NCBI GenBank assembly: GCA_003647375.1
Contig: QMMS01000198.1
Location: 1-8,489 of the forward strand
Source: Deltaproteobacteria bacterium
Lineage (GTDB): Bacteria > Desulfobacterota > Desulfobacteria > Desulfobacterales > B30-G6
Reading direction: 5' to 3'
DNA length: 8,489 nucleotides
This document shows, piece by piece, positions 1 through 6,475 of this stretch. Numbering within the stretch: position 1 is the first letter of the stretch; the number at the start of each line of letters is the position of its first letter. The notes beneath the pieces are model-generated. The model was given only the letters and a program-made list of their open reading frames with translations. It was not told where the DNA came from and made no database searches. Both the position numbers and the translations under genes were made by a program.

Positions 1-758
1 GAGATGTGGTTGCCCGTGCCATTGATAGAGAATTGAAAAAAAGCGGCGACAATTCCGTGTTTTTAGATATTTCCCACCAACGTTCTGATCTTGTTCGAAA
101 CCGCTTTCCCAACATTTATCAGAAATGTATAAGCTTTGGATATGACATGACAAAAGAGCCACTTCCAGTGGTTCCCGCGGAGCACTACATGTGTGGTGGA
201 ATAGCCACCGACCTTTTTGCCAGAACCGATATTCAGAATCTTTACGCCGTTGGAGAAACCGCCTGTACCGGGCTTCATGGTGCAAACAGGCTTGCCAGCA
301 ACTCATTAATCGAGGCGGTTGTCTATGCCACCAATGCATCGATTCAAGCTGTTAACGACCTTAAAAAAGGTAAATTCAAATCACTACCGGAAGTCCCTGG
401 CTGGGATGACACAGGAACAACCGACAGCGACGAGGTCATTATGGTTTCTCACAACTGGGACGAAATTAGGCGACTCATGTGGAATTATGTCGGTATCGTC
501 CGCTCAAACAAACGCCTTGCAAGAGCAAAGCGGCGAATCGATATCATTCAAAACGAAATCCAGGAATACTACTGGAATTTTAAGGTTGAATCCGGTCTGG
601 TCGAACTCAGAAACATTGCAACCGTCGCAGAACTGATCATCAAATGCGCTTCCTACCGGAAAGAAAGCCGCGGACTTCACTACAACATTGAATATCCTAA
701 AAGAGATGATGTCAGATGGCAAAAGGATACACGCTTCCGAAGATCTTTTGTCGATTAA
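1..758 (+). CDS. nadB: L-aspartate oxidase, C-terminal half (5' end outside window)
   Basis: Cytoplasmic FAD enzyme that oxidises L-aspartate to iminoaspartate, which NadA (quinolinate synthase) uses in de novo NAD synthesis. The reading frame is already open at the left edge (first full codon GAT at 3), so the GTG at 6 is an internal codon, not a start. The visible 252 residues begin at the DVVARAI segment that in E. coli NadB directly follows the catalytic arginine. Next come FLDIS, then HYMCGG, which carries the substrate-site histidine, then the FAD-binding stretch LYAVGETACTGLHGANRLASNS. The C-terminal helical domain ends with the family-typical ESRGLHYNIEYP. The overall flavoprotein fold is shared with SdhA/FrdA, but HYxCGG plus the short C-terminal domain favours NadB. 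There is no frameshift, and the gene ends in TAA. It is separated from dnaJ by 179 nt containing a new promoter, so it is probably not co-regulated with dnaJ. Confidence 0.95.
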   Translation, partial: DVVARAIDRELKKSGDNSVFLDISHQRSDLVRNRFPNIYQKCISFGYDMTKEPLPVVPAEHYMCGGIATDLFARTDIQNLYAVGETACTGLHGANRLASNSLIEAVVYATNASIQAVNDLKKGKFKSLPEVPGWDDTGTTDSDEVIMVSHNWDEIRRLMWNYVGIVRSNKRLARAKRRIDIIQNEIQEYYWNFKVESGLVELRNIATVAELIIKCASYRKESRGLHYNIEYPKRDDVRWQKDTRFRRSFVD

Positions 759-759
759 A

Positions 760-791
760 CCCCAACGTCAAGTTTCATGAAATGTTCGGGG
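760..791 (+). terminator. Possible weak hairpin after nadB
   Basis: CCCCAAC (760-766) can pair with GTTCGGGG (784-791) with one bulged G, and the loop holds the small palindrome TTTCATGAAA. It starts 2 nt after the nadB stop. No U-tract follows, so it is not a convincing intrinsic terminator; it may be a 3'-end stabilising hairpin or chance. Confidence 0.25.
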
Positions 792-862
792 CAGAGCGTT
801 CCTCTTGTTGCCGGTTCTATCGCTTTTGAACACCGAATCCCTTCCGATGTAACCATCATGCA

Positions 863-890
863 TTGACAAGGCGCCATGCTGCATTATTTT
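863..890 (+). promoter_or_regulatory. Sigma70-type promoter candidate for dnaJ-queD
   Basis: A perfect -35 box TTGACA (863-868) is followed by a 16-nt spacer and TATTTT (885-890, four of six matches to TATAAT). Transcription would start near 897, giving a leader of about 40 nt before the dnaJ ATG. I see no CIRCE inverted repeat and no clear sigma32 box (CTTGAA/CCCCAT type). The sequence therefore points to housekeeping expression of this dnaJ rather than classical heat-shock control. Confidence 0.55.
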
Positions 891-937
891 TATGACCAAT
901 TGTTACGCTTATCTTCCATTCATCAAACAGGTTATCC

Positions 938-2062
938 ATGCAGAGCAAGAGAGATTACTACGAAATTTTAGGTGTCGACCGAAACGCTTCAGAGTCGGAG
1001 ATCAAGACAGCCTATCGAAAGCAGGCAATAAAATTTCACCCGGATAAGAATCCGGGGAATAAAAATGCCGAAGAAAGTTTCAAGGAAGCCGCAGAGGCCT
1101 ATGCAGTCCTCAGGGACGACCAAAAACGAAAAATCTATGATCAATACGGTCATCAAGGCCTGGAGGGATCCGGGTTTTCGGGTTTTGGCGGGTTCGAAGA
1201 TATTTTTTCGAGCTTTGGTGATATTTTTGAGGATTTCTTCGGATTTGGCTCAGGTCAGCGCTCCGGACGTAGCAGATCTCAGAGAGGGGCCGATCTCCGC
1301 TATGACCTCGGTCTTTCCTTTATGGATGCAGCATTCGGTACGGAAACGGCCGTTGACGTAGAAAAACTGGAAACCTGTTCGGTTTGTGAGGGCAGTGCCA
1401 GTGAACCTGGTACCTATCCGGAAACATGCAACCAGTGTAACGGGTTGGGGCAGGTTTCCAGAAGTCAGGGTTTTTTCACCGTCAGAACCACCTGTTCACA
1501 ATGCGGCGGGAGCGGACAGGTCATTGCGTCCCCTTGTAAAAACTGCAGGGGGTCCGGTCATCTGAAAATCAAAAAAACCGTTTCTGTCAAAATCCCGGGA
1601 GGTGTTGATACCGGCAGCAGACTCCGCTTAAATGGTGAAGGGGAGACAGGAAACAACGGAGGCCATCCAGGTGATCTCTACATTTTTATCCATGTCGAGC
1701 CACATGAATTCTTTGCCAGAAACAATTCAGATCTGATATGTGAAATCCCCATCTCCTTTGTCCAGGCCGCATTGGGAGATGAAATAGAGATACCGACACT
1801 GGTCAGCAAGAAAACTTTAAAAGTACCAAAGGGTACGCAACCGGGCGATGTTTTTCGATTTTCAGGAGAAGGCATCGCTTCCCTGAGAAACGGCAGGCGT
1901 GGTGATCAGATTATTCAGGTATCTATCAAAACCCCCACCAGCCTGAATAAAAAGCAGGAAAAACTCTTAAAAGAATTCGCAAAACTGGAATCCAATAAAA
2001 TTTCCAATAAAATAAAAAATTTATTCAAGGGTGAGCCGAAAAGTGCAACCCATTCGAATTGA
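938..2062 (+). CDS. dnaJ: Type I J-domain co-chaperone DnaJ
   Basis: Co-chaperone that delivers unfolded proteins to DnaK and stimulates its ATPase. At 374 residues it is a normal bacterial DnaJ length. The J-domain covers about 1-72 (DYYEILGV, with HPD at 34-36). A Gly/Phe-rich linker spans about 73-108, followed by the first substrate-binding domain. Four zinc-finger repeats follow: CSVCEGSA (147-154), CNQCNGLG (164-171), CSQCGGSG (186-193) and CKNCRGSG (200-207). All eight cysteines are present; only the last glycine of the first repeat is changed (to Ala). C-terminal beta domains run to about 335, and the lysine-rich tail (about 336-374) would hold the dimerisation region. The presence of the zinc fingers rules out CbpA. 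No dnaK or grpE lies beside it, so DnaK must come from another locus. ATG at 938 fits the conserved N-terminus ([10 protein letters not shown]), although only a weak AGG-type ribosome site precedes it. queD follows after 12 nt. Confidence 0.96.
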   Translation: MQSKRDYYEILGVDRNASESEIKTAYRKQAIKFHPDKNPGNKNAEESFKEAAEAYAVLRDDQKRKIYDQYGHQGLEGSGFSGFGGFEDIFSSFGDIFEDFFGFGSGQRSGRSRSQRGADLRYDLGLSFMDAAFGTETAVDVEKLETCSVCEGSASEPGTYPETCNQCNGLGQVSRSQGFFTVRTTCSQCGGSGQVIASPCKNCRGSGHLKIKKTVSVKIPGGVDTGSRLRLNGEGETGNNGGHPGDLYIFIHVEPHEFFARNNSDLICEIPISFVQAALGDEIEIPTLVSKKTLKVPKGTQPGDVFRFSGEGIASLRNGRRGDQIIQVSIKTPTSLNKKQEKLLKEFAKLESNKISNKIKNLFKGEPKSATHSN

Positions 2063-2064
2063 TT

Positions 2065-2069
2065 GGTGA
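2065..2069 (+). promoter_or_regulatory. Ribosome binding site that decides the queD start
   Basis: GGTGA lies 5 nt before the ATG at 2075. The frame could be extended upstream to TTG at 2063 or GTG at 2066, but those codons overlap this site and would add residues before the family-typical MYELKIVNHFAAAH beginning. ATG 2075 is therefore the better start. Confidence 0.55.
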
Positions 2070-2074
2070 CACCC

Positions 2075-2449
2075 ATGTATGAATTAAAAATTGTTAACCA
2101 CTTTGCTGCGGCCCATCAATTAGCGATGGTTGCAAAAAAATGCGAAAACCTACACGGACACAACTGGAAGGTTGAGGTCTTTATTGCAGGTGAAAAATTG
2201 AATGATGCCGGCGTGGTAATTGATTTTGGCGAAATCAAAAAACACCTGGCCGATATCGTTAAGATTTTGGACCACACGTTTCTTAACGATTTAGAGTGCT
2301 TTCAAAACAAAAACTCCTCCTCAGAAAATATTGCCAAATATATCGCCGAGTCAATGCAGGAAAGAATCTCTGGTCCGGAGATTCGTGTTTCCCGCGTCCG
2401 AACCTGGGAATCTGAAGATGCCTGCGCCACGTACATCCCCCAAACATAG
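2075..2449 (+). CDS. queD: 6-carboxy-5,6,7,8-tetrahydropterin synthase (QueD/PTPS family)
   Basis: Zinc enzyme of the 6-pyruvoyltetrahydropterin synthase fold. QueD converts 7,8-dihydroneopterin triphosphate to 6-carboxytetrahydropterin, the second step towards preQ0/queuosine for tRNA modification. From ATG 2075 the protein is 124 residues, the usual size. Zinc ligands are visible as H14 (in HFAAAHQL) and H27/H29 in CENLHGH. That CxxxHGH spacing, with C23 as catalytic cysteine, is the QueD pattern. Further family marks are GVVIDFGEIK, LDHTFLND (catalytic Asp/His region), SSENIAKYI and the C-terminal TWESEDACATY with the pterin-binding glutamate. Related PTPS-like enzymes (PTPS-III of folate synthesis, eukaryotic PTPS) share the fold, but the CxxxHGH motif argues for QueD. 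It lies 12 nt after dnaJ and probably shares its transcript. No queC, queE or queF is in view. A palindromic element starts 4 nt after the TAG stop. Confidence 0.9.
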   Translation: MYELKIVNHFAAAHQLAMVAKKCENLHGHNWKVEVFIAGEKLNDAGVVIDFGEIKKHLADIVKILDHTFLNDLECFQNKNSSSENIAKYIAESMQERISGPEIRVSRVRTWESEDACATYIPQT

Positions 2450-2453
2450 CTTT

Positions 2454-2596
2454 GTGTCCATCCATAAATGGTCTTTTCACGCCCTGACGGCGTTGGGCGC
2501 CATGATTTAACTCCTCAAAATAGCACGCTATTCCTCCGGGTTAAATCTGACGCCTGCCTTGTCAGAACGCGAAAATCCCTATTTCTGGACGGACAC
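2454..2596. repeat. 143-bp imperfect palindromic element (MITE/REP-like)
   Basis: The two halves are inverted copies of each other. The left arm starts GTGTCCATCC and ends AATAGC (2454-2524). The reverse complement of the right arm starts GTGTCCGTCC and ends AATAGC (2527-2596). Hand alignment of the arms matches at about two thirds of positions with three single-base gaps. The best blocks are the outer 16 bases, a TTTTC core, GGCG and GATTTAAC. The centre is a 2-nt gap (AC) between AATAGC and GCTATT. TAGCTTT (2447-2453) and TATCTTT (2597-2603) flank it directly and differ at one base, which could be a decayed target-site duplication. There is no transposase, so it would be a non-autonomous element or a folded extragenic repeat. 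It sits between convergent queD and pyrE, where such elements are tolerated and can stop or stabilise transcripts. Confidence 0.75.
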
Positions 2597-2686
2597 TATC
2601 TTTTAAAATATTAGGAAGAAAACGATTTAGCAATATTATTATGCGGTTATCTATAAAGCCCAAGCGATACCGCATACCGCCAAGAC

Positions 2687-2704
2687 AACTCAACTTGAGT
2701 TTTT
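2687..2704 (+). terminator. Possible weak terminator for dnaJ-queD
   Basis: AACTC (2687-2691) pairs with GAGTT (2697-2701) around the 5-nt loop AACTT; T2700-2704 forms a short U-run overlapping the stem end. The stem is short and AT-rich, so termination would be weak. The rest of the spacer (2597-2734) shows only a small palindrome ATAACCGGTTAT (2708-2719) and no gene. Confidence 0.3.
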
Positions 2705-2734
2705 CGGATAACCGGTTATTATTATCTGAACGAT

Positions 2735-3307
2735 TTATCGGCCGTCGATATCTAGTGTTTTCCAGTGCTGGATCAACTCATCACGTAAAATGAGTGAGGA
2801 GACATCCGGCACATGATTGCGAATATTTTCGATACCGCCTTCCTGCCTGTCTACTAGAAGAACTGCTTTGACGACATCCAGCCCCTCTGATGTAGCCCGT
2901 TCAATCGCCTTTATGGTCGAACCGCCTGTCGTTGCAACGTCATCAATGATAACGACCCGGTCACCCGGACTCAAATCACCCTCAATCCACTGGATCACCC
3001 CGTGATCTTTCTGGTTTTTTCGAATGGAAAAAGCCTTCACGGGTTTGTCTTTAAGCTCAGATGTATAGGCGGTAGCCACGGCTATCGGGTCGGCACCAAA
3101 GGTTAACCCCCCGATACCCTTCACATCAAGATCCTTGATAGCCCGAAACATCAGATGCCCCACAAGAAACAAGCCCCGGGGATCAAGCGTCACGGGCCTG
3201 CAGTTAATATAATACTGGCTCATCCGGCCGGAAACCAGCTTAAAAACCGGTTCATCATGATACTTGAAAGCTTTTTTACACAGAAGGTCAATGAGCTCCT
3301 TTTTCAT
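2735..3307 (-). CDS. pyrE: Orotate phosphoribosyltransferase
   Basis: Cytoplasmic enzyme joining orotate to PRPP to give orotidine 5'-monophosphate, the fifth step of de novo UMP synthesis, normally as a dimer. At 190 residues it is a little shorter than E. coli PyrE but normal for the wider family. Visible features are the N-terminal [17 protein letters not shown] segment (about 22-38), which binds orotate, and [11 protein letters not shown] (66-76). The mobile catalytic loop is RKNQKDHG (96-103, the K-x-x-K-x-H-G pattern). The PRPP-binding motif is [14 protein letters not shown] (118-131). The ATG at 3307 is preceded by an AAGGAG ribosome site, supporting the start. It is transcribed alone, away from the divergent TolC-family gene and towards queD. 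A strong terminator hairpin lies about 100 nt upstream of its start inside the likely leader, which suggests attenuation control. Confidence 0.96.
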   Translation of the reverse strand: MKKELIDLLCKKAFKYHDEPVFKLVSGRMSQYYINCRPVTLDPRGLFLVGHLMFRAIKDLDVKGIGGLTFGADPIAVATAYTSELKDKPVKAFSIRKNQKDHGVIQWIEGDLSPGDRVVIIDDVATTGGSTIKAIERATSEGLDVVKAVLLVDRQEGGIENIRNHVPDVSSLILRDELIQHWKTLDIDGR

Positions 3308-3316
3308 CGTTGGATT

Positions 3317-3322
3317 CTCCTT
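3317..3322 (-). promoter_or_regulatory. pyrE ribosome binding site
   Basis: On the minus strand AAGGAG lies 9 nt before the ATG at 3307. It confirms the pyrE start and lies downstream of the leader terminator, so transcripts that stop at the terminator would lack it. Confidence 0.75.
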
Positions 3323-3404
3323 ACCTGTTTCCGGATTGAAAAACCAGGCGATTCCATACCACGGCTCTTACAAGAAACAGTTGATTTAATGTCCTCATTC
3401 GGGT

Positions 3405-3458
3405 AAAAAAAAACCTCCACCAAAACGGAAGAAGCGATTCAATGGGTTTCAGTGGAGG
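3405..3458 (-). terminator. Strong intrinsic terminator in the pyrE leader (attenuator candidate)
   Basis: In minus-strand RNA, the arm from 3458 to 3446 (CCUCCACUGAAAC) pairs with the arm from 3426 to 3414 (GUUUUGGUGGAGG). This gives a 13-bp stem with two G-U pairs and a 19-nt loop (3445-3427). Nine U residues follow at once (A-run 3405-3413 on the + strand). The run of T lies only on the minus-strand side, so the terminator acts on RNA heading into pyrE, ending about 100 nt before its ATG. No minus-strand gene lies upstream for it to serve, because the next gene is divergent from 3568. Attenuation of pyrE, or the 3' end of a short RNA, are the natural readings. Confidence 0.8.
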
Positions 3459-3487
3459 CCTTGGGAAAGGAAAACTGGAGACAGCAC
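3449..3487 (-). CDS. Possible 12-residue pyrE leader peptide
   Basis: On the minus strand GTG at 3487 opens a 12-codon frame (reads MLSPVFLSQGLH) ending in TGA at 3451-3449. The stop lies inside the 5' arm of the leader terminator. Purine-rich AAGG/AAAGGA precedes the GTG, but spacing is tight and the predicted transcript start is only about 10 nt upstream. The coding stretch is pyrimidine-rich (GTTTTCCTTTCCC), a layout like the UTP-sensitive pyrBI/pyrE leaders of enterobacteria. It is far too short to judge by coding signal, so this is a hypothesis. Confidence 0.2.
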   Translation of the reverse strand: MLSPVFLSQGLH

Positions 3488-3504
3488 TCCTTTACCTTAG
3501 GAAT

Positions 3505-3533
3505 CCTTTAGCAATTATTTGAGATCGGGTCAA
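3505..3533 (-). promoter_or_regulatory. Sigma70-type promoter candidate for pyrE
   Basis: On the minus strand TTGACC (3533-3528, five of six matches to the -35 consensus) is followed by exactly 17 nt and TAAAGG (3510-3505, a poor -10 with three matches). The start would be near 3498, giving a leader of about 190 nt that contains the terminator. The palindrome AGGAATCCT (3499-3507) overlaps the -10 and could be an operator half or chance. Confidence 0.4.
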
Positions 3534-3567
3534 ATCAAAATCATACCACTGGAGTCAGGATATCTAA

Positions 3568-4899
3568 ATGATGTCAGAAAAAAATTTCCTCAAAGCCTGT
3601 TTGTATTGTCTTTTGATTATATTTCTCTGGGCTCAAAGTCCGTTGACAGCAGAAGAAGTGACGTCATCCCCGCTGTCTCTGCGGCAAATTGTCCAAATTG
3701 CCCTGGAAGCAAATATCGATGTCAAGACGTCGAACAAGGAAGCCGAGGCTGCAAAACATAAAAAAAATATGAGCCGAACGGATTTTTATCCAACCCTCAA
3801 CGCAACATACCAGTACAAGCGTAACGAAAGGGAAGTCACGAGTCCTTTTGTAGGTATCACTGTCCCTAAAGACAGATACTCGCTGGTCGCTTCCATAACC
3901 CAACCTTTGTTCAGTGGTTTTTCCATTAGCAATCAGTATAAAATGGCGGAGCTGAATCTTGACCTGACAACGTCAAATAAAAAACGGGTCAGACAGGATG
4001 TGGCACTCGAGGCGACTAAAGCATATTTTGAAATTCTAAAGGCTAAAAAACTTCTGGATGTTTCCAAAGAAACGGTTAATCAGGTCAGTGTTCAGACGGA
4101 CGTTGTGAACAACTTCTACCAGGTGGGCATGTCTCCTTTAAATGACCTGTTAGAATCTCAGGTTCTGCTGGCAGGCGCAACGCAGGAAGTTGTCCGCACC
4201 AGAAGCCATCTGGACATCGCCAGAGCCTATCTGAATGTCCTGCTGCGACGACCCATTCACCAATCCATTGAAATAGTCGACATGCTTGACTACAAACCCT
4301 TTGAGTTTGATCTTGATTTCTGTATCGAGACCGCGTTGGAAAAACGGATTGAGCTCAAGATGTCTGATATTGAAATAGAAATGGCAGAAAAAGATGTCCA
4401 GCTTGCGAAAAGAAGCTATTATCCGACCGTTAATCTACAGGGCAGTTACTACAGGATTGGAGATGAATGGTATGTCGATGGTGGTGAAGATATTGGAGAT
4501 AAGGACACGTGGGATATCAGCGCTGTTGCATCATGGGATGTCTGGGACTGGGGGAGAACATCCTCTGGTACCATGGAAAAGAAGAGTCGTCGCTCTCAGG
4601 CAATGTTGAACCGTTCAAAAACAGAAGATAGCATCCAGTTCGGTGTTACGCAGGCCTATCTGCAGATGCAGACATCGGAGAAAAATATCATCACCGTCGA
4701 GACTGCCATTGAGCAGGCCAAAGAGAATGTCCGGATCAACGAAGAGCGTTACAAAGAACAGGTTGCGACATCTACCGATGTTCTTACGGCACAAACGCTC
4801 TATTTCAGAACCATGAACAACTATTACCGCGCATTATATGATTTCCAAATCGCCAAAGCCTCTTTGTATCGAGAGATGGGCCAGGACTCTTTTGAATGA
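3568..4899 (+). CDS. TolC-family outer-membrane efflux protein
   Basis: Predicted outer-membrane channel protein of the TolC/OEP family, which forms trimeric tunnels for efflux pumps and type I secretion. It has 443 residues, typical for the family. The signal peptide is about 1-28 (hydrophobic CLYCLLIIFLW, likely cut after LTA). Two homologous halves are visible. The first has SLRQIVQIALEANIDV, then TDFYPTLNATYQYKR (71-85) and QPLFSGFSI. The second has AEKDVQLAKRSYYPTVNLQGSYYR (273-296) and WDVWDWGRTSSG. Each half includes the beta hairpin forming the barrel, with long helices between. The C-terminal helix ends VLTAQTLYFRTMNNYYRALYDFQIAKASLYREMG, as usual. ATG 3568 follows AGGA with 7-nt spacing; a second ATG at 3571 is equally possible. 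No convincing + strand promoter was seen in the spacer. Its stop overlaps the ftsE start by 4 nt (ATGA), so translation is probably coupled. No adaptor (HlyD/MFP) or RND gene is next to it, so its pump partner is unknown. Confidence 0.9.
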   Translation: MMSEKNFLKACLYCLLIIFLWAQSPLTAEEVTSSPLSLRQIVQIALEANIDVKTSNKEAEAAKHKKNMSRTDFYPTLNATYQYKRNEREVTSPFVGITVPKDRYSLVASITQPLFSGFSISNQYKMAELNLDLTTSNKKRVRQDVALEATKAYFEILKAKKLLDVSKETVNQVSVQTDVVNNFYQVGMSPLNDLLESQVLLAGATQEVVRTRSHLDIARAYLNVLLRRPIHQSIEIVDMLDYKPFEFDLDFCIETALEKRIELKMSDIEIEMAEKDVQLAKRSYYPTVNLQGSYYRIGDEWYVDGGEDIGDKDTWDISAVASWDVWDWGRTSSGTMEKKSRRSQAMLNRSKTEDSIQFGVTQAYLQMQTSEKNIITVETAIEQAKENVRINEERYKEQVATSTDVLTAQTLYFRTMNNYYRALYDFQIAKASLYREMGQDSFE

Positions 4900-5567
4900 A
4901 AACTGCGGACACTGCACTGATTCGAATCTTCAATGTCAGCAAGCACTATGGCTCAAAACCCGCTCTGAATCATATTACGCTGGATGTATTCAAGAACGAG
5001 TTCGTTTTTTTTACCGGTCCCAGTGGTGCAGGAAAATCCACCCTGTTAAAACTCCTTTACCTTGGGGAAAGCATAACAGAAGGCCAGGTATTGATCGATG
5101 GTATGAATCTGGCCAGAATATCAAAGAGTCGTGCGCATGTCTTGAGAAGAAAACTGGGCATTATTTTTCAGGACTACAAGCTGATTCCAGGAAAAACGGT
5201 ATTTCAAAATGTCGCGCTCGTACTCGAAGCAAGGGGCTTGAGTCAGCGATTCATACAAAAAAAAGTTCATAGTGTTTTAAGAACCGTTGGAATGGAAGAC
5301 CGCCAGCGAGCCTTTCCTCTTGGCCTATCGGGTGGTGAGCAACAAAAGGTGGCGGTTGCCCGGGCCGTTGTCGGCGAACCCAAAATAATCCTGGCCGATG
5401 AACCAACAGGAAGCCTCGACGCAGAGGCATCGGAAAATATTTTCGAACTCCTTACGACATTCCATAACCGAGGAGCGACAGTCCTCTTTGCGACACACGA
5501 TACGGAGTTGATTCGTAATACCAAGCATCGCATAATCTATCTGAAGCAGGGGCATCTCCAGGTTTAA
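4896..5567 (+). CDS. ftsE: Cell division ATP-binding protein FtsE
   Basis: Cytoplasmic ATPase of the FtsEX complex, which drives FtsX to switch on peptidoglycan hydrolysis at the division site. It has 223 residues, the normal size. ABC motifs in order are Walker A GPSGAGKST (41-49), Q-loop FQD (91-93), signature LSGGEQQ (144-150), Walker B IILADEP (164-170), D-loop SLD (173-175) and the H-loop histidine H201 (ATHD). All catalytic residues look intact. FQDYKLIPGKTVFQNV is typical FtsE; LolD and MacB ATPases are the nearest relatives, but the following ftsX and envC-like genes settle the identity. The start codon is inside the TolC-family stop (ATGA), with no strong ribosome site visible, so translation likely depends on re-initiation. 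ftsX follows after 26 nt. Confidence 0.95.
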   Translation: MKTADTALIRIFNVSKHYGSKPALNHITLDVFKNEFVFFTGPSGAGKSTLLKLLYLGESITEGQVLIDGMNLARISKSRAHVLRRKLGIIFQDYKLIPGKTVFQNVALVLEARGLSQRFIQKKVHSVLRTVGMEDRQRAFPLGLSGGEQQKVAVARAVVGEPKIILADEPTGSLDAEASENIFELLTTFHNRGATVLFATHDTELIRNTKHRIIYLKQGHLQV

Positions 5568-5593
5568 GCTGTCTTTATCCTGAACGGAAAAAT

Positions 5594-6475
5594 ATGATAA
5601 CGCTTTTCTTCAAAAAAGCCTTACAAGATATCTTGAGCAACCGATTCCTAAACACTGTAACCATTGTGACCATTGGTCTTTCGATCTTAATTGTCAGTTC
5701 TTTTGCTCTTTTTTTTATTAATACCAATGCGTTATTGAATTCATGGAAAAAAGGAATCCGCGTCCTTGTATACCTTGAACCACAAGCGACCGAAGCCAAC
5801 CGACTGGACCTGCGCTACCAGATTCAGCAGATAGAAAACGTGCAGGAAATCCACTTTATTTCCAAAGAGACCGCCCTCAAACGCCTGAAAGACCAGATGA
5901 GGCACCATTCTTCCCTGTTTGAAAATCTCAAGAGAAATCCCTTGCCTGACGCTTTTGAGATTCGCATCACCGATGCATCACGTGAGTTGGAAAAAGTAGC
6001 GGCGCTTGCCGAAAAAATTAAGTCACTACCCCAGGTGGAAGAAGTAGAGTATGGTCAGCACTGGATTGCAAAATTCTCTTATATCATCAATATGTTCAAG
6101 TTCGTCGGATATGCCATGGGAGGACTTTTTTTAATTGCAACCCTGTTCATCATCGCCAACACCATTCGACTCGTTCTGTACTCCAGAAAAGAAGAAATCG
6201 AAATCATGCGACTGGTTGGCTCGAACAACAGCTTCATCAAGGCACCCTTTTATATCGAGGGACTCATTCTTAGTGCTCTTGGCAGCATTGCCGGACTGGC
6301 GACCCTGTTTGCCGCTTATCATTTTGTGTTGTCAAAATTTCACGCTAGTTTGTCAATAGGATTTCTGGAGATTAAGTTTCTATCCATCGGGCAATTTTTC
6401 CTTTTTGTTGGCGGCAGCATGCTGGTGGGGTGGCTCGGTTGTTATCTGTCTCTTAAACAGTTTTTAAAAAACTAA
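5594..6475 (+). CDS. ftsX: Cell division permease-like protein FtsX
   Basis: Inner-membrane partner of FtsE that does not transport but passes ATPase-driven movement to a periplasmic activator of wall hydrolases. It has 293 residues, within the family range. A short cytoplasmic N-terminus (FFKKALQDILSNRF) leads into TM1 at about 21-43. A periplasmic domain of about 120 residues (44-165) includes VLVYLEPQAT and the ISKETALKRLKDQM segment. TM2 is about 171-195, TM3 about 219-246 and TM4 about 263-288. The cytoplasmic coupling helix region between TM2 and TM3 reads YSRKEEIEIMRLVGSNNSFIKAPF, a hallmark of FtsX that contacts FtsE. The ATG at 5594 has only a weak GGA-type ribosome site. The TAA stop shares one base with the next ATG (TAATG), so ftsX and the envC-like gene are probably translationally coupled. 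Confidence 0.94.
   Translation: MITLFFKKALQDILSNRFLNTVTIVTIGLSILIVSSFALFFINTNALLNSWKKGIRVLVYLEPQATEANRLDLRYQIQQIENVQEIHFISKETALKRLKDQMRHHSSLFENLKRNPLPDAFEIRITDASRELEKVAALAEKIKSLPQVEEVEYGQHWIAKFSYIINMFKFVGYAMGGLFLIATLFIIANTIRLVLYSRKEEIEIMRLVGSNNSFIKAPFYIEGLILSALGSIAGLATLFAAYHFVLSKFHASLSIGFLEIKFLSIGQFFLFVGGSMLVGWLGCYLSLKQFLKN

Noticed and set aside
6..758. GTG at 6 as the true start of the first gene
   Set aside because: The frame is open upstream and the protein begins in the middle of NadB, so this is an internal valine codon of a gene cut by the window edge.
2283..2480. Minus-strand frame of 65 codons overlapping the end of queD and the left arm of the palindrome
   Set aside because: It lies antisense to the well-supported queD and starts inside the repeat element; the product resembles no family I know and is most likely a shadow frame.
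3321..3398. 25-residue minus-strand frame between the leader terminator and pyrE, ending at the pyrE ribosome site
   Set aside because: The ATG at 3398 has no ribosome site and directly follows the U-tract; the length is within chance expectation.
3405..3498. Known riboswitch or T-box in the pyrE leader
   Set aside because: I could not match conserved cores of preQ1, guanidine, c-di-GMP, T-box or PyrR-binding elements; only the terminator itself is supported.
3519..3553. Plus-strand promoter TTGAGA ... CATACC for the TolC-family gene
   Set aside because: The -35 is fair but the -10 matches only three of six positions in an AT-rich spacer; too weak to annotate.
5267..5555. Two overlapping minus-strand frames inside ftsE
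   Set aside because: They are antisense to the FtsE signature and Walker B region, so constrained coding sequence on the + strand explains them.
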